DNA of 64,000 bases from Chryseobacterium echinoideorum (lineage in GTDB: Bacteria > Bacteroidota > Bacteroidia > Flavobacteriales > Weeksellaceae). The DNA lies in assembly GCF_007474535.1 (NCBI RefSeq), contig NZ_VKNW01000001.1, positions 124,001-188,000 of the forward strand. The letters run 5' to 3'. Below are positions 61,692 through 64,000 of this stretch, in pieces (the stretch's first letter is position 1; each line of letters opens with the position of its first letter). The position numbers were made by a program, and so were the translations under genes. Below the pieces are notes generated by a model. It saw only the letters and a list, made by a program, of their open reading frames with translations, had not been told where the DNA came from and ran no database searches.

Positions 61692-63716
61692 ATGTTGAAG
61701 ACGAAAATACTTTTAATTGCTGTAACATTTTTGCTGTCGGGAAATATTTCCAAAGCGCAGTCAACTGTTTGGCTAGACCAGTTGGATTTGAGTGTGGCAA
61801 CACAAGGGCACGGAAAACCCGGAATCAATACTTCGGTGGACGGAAAACCTTTGACGATTGCCGGCGAAGTTTTCAAAAGAGGTTTTGGTACGCACGCTGA
61901 AAGTTCTTTGTTGATTAAATTAAATGGCAAAGCAAAAAGCTTTTCCACAATGGTGGGAATGGATGATGAAATGAAAGGTCAAAATCCCGCTGTCGAATTT
62001 GAAATTTACGGCGATAATAAAAAGCTTTGGTCAAGCGGAATAATGAAATTAGGCGATAAAGCAAAGCCTGTTTCCGTTTCGCTGGAAGGTGTAAAACAGT
62101 TAGAATTAGTCGTAACAGACGGAGGAAATGGTCCTTATTACGACCACGCTAATTGGGCAGATGCCAAATTTGAAATAGCAGATGGTGCAAAACTGATAAC
62201 ATTTAATCCGATTTCATCAGTACCTTATATTTTGACACCAAAACCTGCGGCAACTCCAAAAATTAATTCAGCAGGTGTTTATGGTGTTCGTCCCGGCTCA
62301 CCTTTTTTGTTCAGGGTTGCGGCAACGGGTGACAGACCGTTGACTTTTGCGGCGAAAAATCTTCCGAAAGGTTTAACAATAGATTCACAGACCGGAATCA
62401 TTACCGGAAAAATAGATTCAAAAGGAACCTATGAAGTCCTTTTATCCGCTAAAAATGCTAAAGGCTCAGTTTCAAAGAAATTAAGAATCAAAAGCGGTGA
62501 CAAAATAGCTTTGACACCAACGATGGGATGGAATAGCTGGAACTGTTTCGGACACGAAGTTTCTGCCGATAAAGTAAAACGCGCTGCCGATGCTTTGGTT
62601 AAATCAGGATTAGTAAACCACGGCTGGAATTATATCAATATCGATGATTCGTGGCAGTTTAACCGAGATGGAAAAGACCCGTCTTTCAAAGGGAAAATGC
62701 GTGATGAAAATGGCTATATTTTAACGAATTCCAAATTTCCGGATATGAAGGAATTAACCGATTATTTCCATTCAAAAGGTCTTAAAGCAGGAATTTATTC
62801 CTCTCCCGGACCCTGGACTTGCGGTGGTTGTGCAGGAAGCTACGGCTACGAAAAACAGGACGCCGAAAGCTACGCAAAATGGGGAATTGATTATCTGAAA
62901 TACGATTGGTGCAGTTACGGCGGCGTGATTGACGGCTTGCCTGATAACGACCCAAATAAAGTTTCTTCACTCAATTTTCAGGGTGGTGGAGATTTGGATA
63001 AAGGCGTAAAGCCATTTAAATTAATGGGAGATTTATTAAAAAATCAGCCTCGTGATATTGTGTATAATCTTTGTCAATACGGGATGGGCGATGTCTGGAA
63101 ATGGGGAAATGATGCGGATGCACAATCCTGGCGAACAACCAACGACATTACTGATACTTGGGCGAGTGTCAAAAATATAGCACTGGCTCAAGACAAAGCC
63201 GCACCCTACGCAAAACCCGGCAACTGGAACGACCCCGATATGTTGGTGGTAGGCGTCGTAGGTTGGGGAAATCCGCACCAGAGCCGATTGAAACCGGACG
63301 AACAATATTTACATATCAGTCTTTGGAGCATTTTTTCTGCGCCATTACTGATTGGTTGCGACCTCGAGAAACTGGATGATTTTACTTTAAATCTTTTAAC
63401 GAATGATGAAGTGATTGCCGTAAATCAGGATGCTTTAGGAAAACAGGGCGTTTGTCTGCAGACCATTGGCGAATTGAAAATTTACGTAAAAGACCTTGAA
63501 GACGGCAGAAAAGCAGTGGCTTTTGCCAATTTCGGAAGGGAAAAAGTGAATATGTCTTACAAAGATTTCAAGAAGCTTGGGATTTCCGGTCGTCAAACCG
63601 TAAGAGATATCTGGAGACAGAAGGATATTGCAAAAATCAATACAACGAATCAGGCATTATCACTGGATATTCCGGCGCACGGTGTGGCTTATTATAAGTT
63701 AAGTCCGGGCAAATAA
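61692..63716 (+). CDS. GH27 alpha-galactosidase with NPCBM and Ig-like domains
   Basis: A 674-residue exported enzyme. After the signal peptide (ending KAQS) come an NPCBM-type domain (about 24-165, [20 protein letters not shown]), a putative Ig/cadherin-like domain (about 185-270, ATGDRPLTFAAKNLPKGLTI), and the GH27 barrel from about residue 275 (PTMGWNSWNCFGHEVSADKV). The nucleophile is Asp405 in DYLKYDWCSYG and the acid/base Asp485 in SWRTTNDITDTW. It removes alpha-galactose (or beta-L-arabinopyranose) side groups. It starts 16 bases after the GH43 stop, so the two are co-transcribed. Confidence 0.94.
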   Translation: MLKTKILLIAVTFLLSGNISKAQSTVWLDQLDLSVATQGHGKPGINTSVDGKPLTIAGEVFKRGFGTHAESSLLIKLNGKAKSFSTMVGMDDEMKGQNPAVEFEIYGDNKKLWSSGIMKLGDKAKPVSVSLEGVKQLELVVTDGGNGPYYDHANWADAKFEIADGAKLITFNPISSVPYILTPKPAATPKINSAGVYGVRPGSPFLFRVAATGDRPLTFAAKNLPKGLTIDSQTGIITGKIDSKGTYEVLLSAKNAKGSVSKKLRIKSGDKIALTPTMGWNSWNCFGHEVSADKVKRAADALVKSGLVNHGWNYINIDDSWQFNRDGKDPSFKGKMRDENGYILTNSKFPDMKELTDYFHSKGLKAGIYSSPGPWTCGGCAGSYGYEKQDAESYAKWGIDYLKYDWCSYGGVIDGLPDNDPNKVSSLNFQGGGDLDKGVKPFKLMGDLLKNQPRDIVYNLCQYGMGDVWKWGNDADAQSWRTTNDITDTWASVKNIALAQDKAAPYAKPGNWNDPDMLVVGVVGWGNPHQSRLKPDEQYLHISLWSIFSAPLLIGCDLEKLDDFTLNLLTNDEVIAVNQDALGKQGVCLQTIGELKIYVKDLEDGRKAVAFANFGREKVNMSYKDFKKLGISGRQTVRDIWRQKDIAKINTTNQALSLDIPAHGVAYYKLSPGK

Positions 63717-63743
63717 AACAAGATTAATTCAGGAAAATAAAAA

Positions 63744-64000
63744 ATGAATACCATCAAAAATCATATCAGCATCAATATATTTTCAAAAGCAATTTTGATG
63801 ATGATTTTGCTGTATTCTTTTATGGCCGTTTCAGCCCGGAATTTAACGGTTGAATCACCTAACGGAAAGATTTCAGTCCAAGTTTTTAATGAAAATAATA
63901 CTGAAAATGGGAAATGGTTTTTGAAGGTAAATTATTTTAATGATGGTAAAATGACAGAAGCCATCTCGTCAATAGATTTGGGATTCATTCTTTCTGATGG
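63744..64000 (+). CDS. GH97-family glycoside hydrolase, N-terminal part (partial)
   Basis: The gene runs off the window; 85 complete codons are visible. A signal peptide (residues 1-32, ending AVSA) is followed by RNLTVESPNGKISVQVFNEN and later SSIDLGFILSDG. This matches the start of the N-terminal beta-sandwich of GH97 (LTVESPDGKI...S.LGL.L). GH97 enzymes are alpha-glucosidases or alpha-galactosidases. It starts 27 bases after the GH27 stop. Confidence 0.8.
   Translation, partial: MNTIKNHISINIFSKAILMMILLYSFMAVSARNLTVESPNGKISVQVFNENNTENGKWFLKVNYFNDGKMTEAISSIDLGFILSD

Overview
The window looks like chromosomal DNA of a Bacteroidota bacterium of the class Flavobacteriia, most like Chryseobacterium or a close relative (Weeksellaceae). 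The grounds are the AT-rich intergenic DNA, starts without Shine-Dalgarno sequences, promoters of the TAnnTTTG (-7) type, a SusC/SusD pair, a NUDIX-type sugar regulator, and several interspersed palindromic repeat types typical of this group. The genus is inference; no rRNA or other marker gene is present.

Layout. (1) 1-5120 is core metabolism: the end of an lpxD-like gene, sucD, an outer-membrane beta-barrel gene, then on the minus strand a bestrophin-type channel and a fused alpha/beta E1 2-oxoacid dehydrogenase. The E1 gene has a nearly leaderless promoter whose -33 element sits inside a 10+10 bp palindrome. (2) 5121-6548 is almost gene-free but highly structured: two short ORFs, each with its own promoter and terminator, an irregular tRNA-His-like element, nested hairpins and a pair of repeats. 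(3) 6549-10198 holds a small secreted protein, a YkuK-type RNase H-like protein, a VOC protein and an APC permease. (4) 10353-22624 is a long plus-strand array of uncharacterised secreted and membrane proteins, several with YD-like strand repeats, ending in a TPR histidine kinase, an unknown membrane protein and a NarL-type response regulator. (5) 22771-29036 is a tripartite RND efflux operon headed by a small unknown exported protein. (6) 29037-34201 has a 113-bp tandem repeat followed by three tail-fibre-like genes with no other phage genes. (7) 34523-35757 has a flavodoxin-fold oxidoreductase and a HEAT-repeat DNA-alkylation-repair-like protein.

(8) 36358-64000 is one large carbohydrate-utilisation region, all on the plus strand. 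A NUDIX regulator precedes xylulokinase and xylose isomerase, a SusC/SusD uptake pair, and a complete glucuronate route (uxaC, mannonate oxidoreductase, uxuA, kdgK, KDPG aldolase) with a hexuronate transporter. Exported enzymes follow: GH95, three GH43, a two-domain CE1 esterase, GH27 and the start of a GH97. Together they can release and consume xylose, glucuronate, arabinose, fucose, galactose and esterified side groups, pointing to glucuronoxylan or a related branched hemicellulose. No endoxylanase or alpha-glucuronidase lies inside the window. A fragment of a GH31 gene survives in frame in front of the third GH43.

The strongest candidates for something undescribed are the secreted-protein/two-component array (4), the orphan tail-fibre cassette with its repeat (6), and the structured tRNA-like zone (2). 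All assignments rest on reading the sequence; no database search was run.
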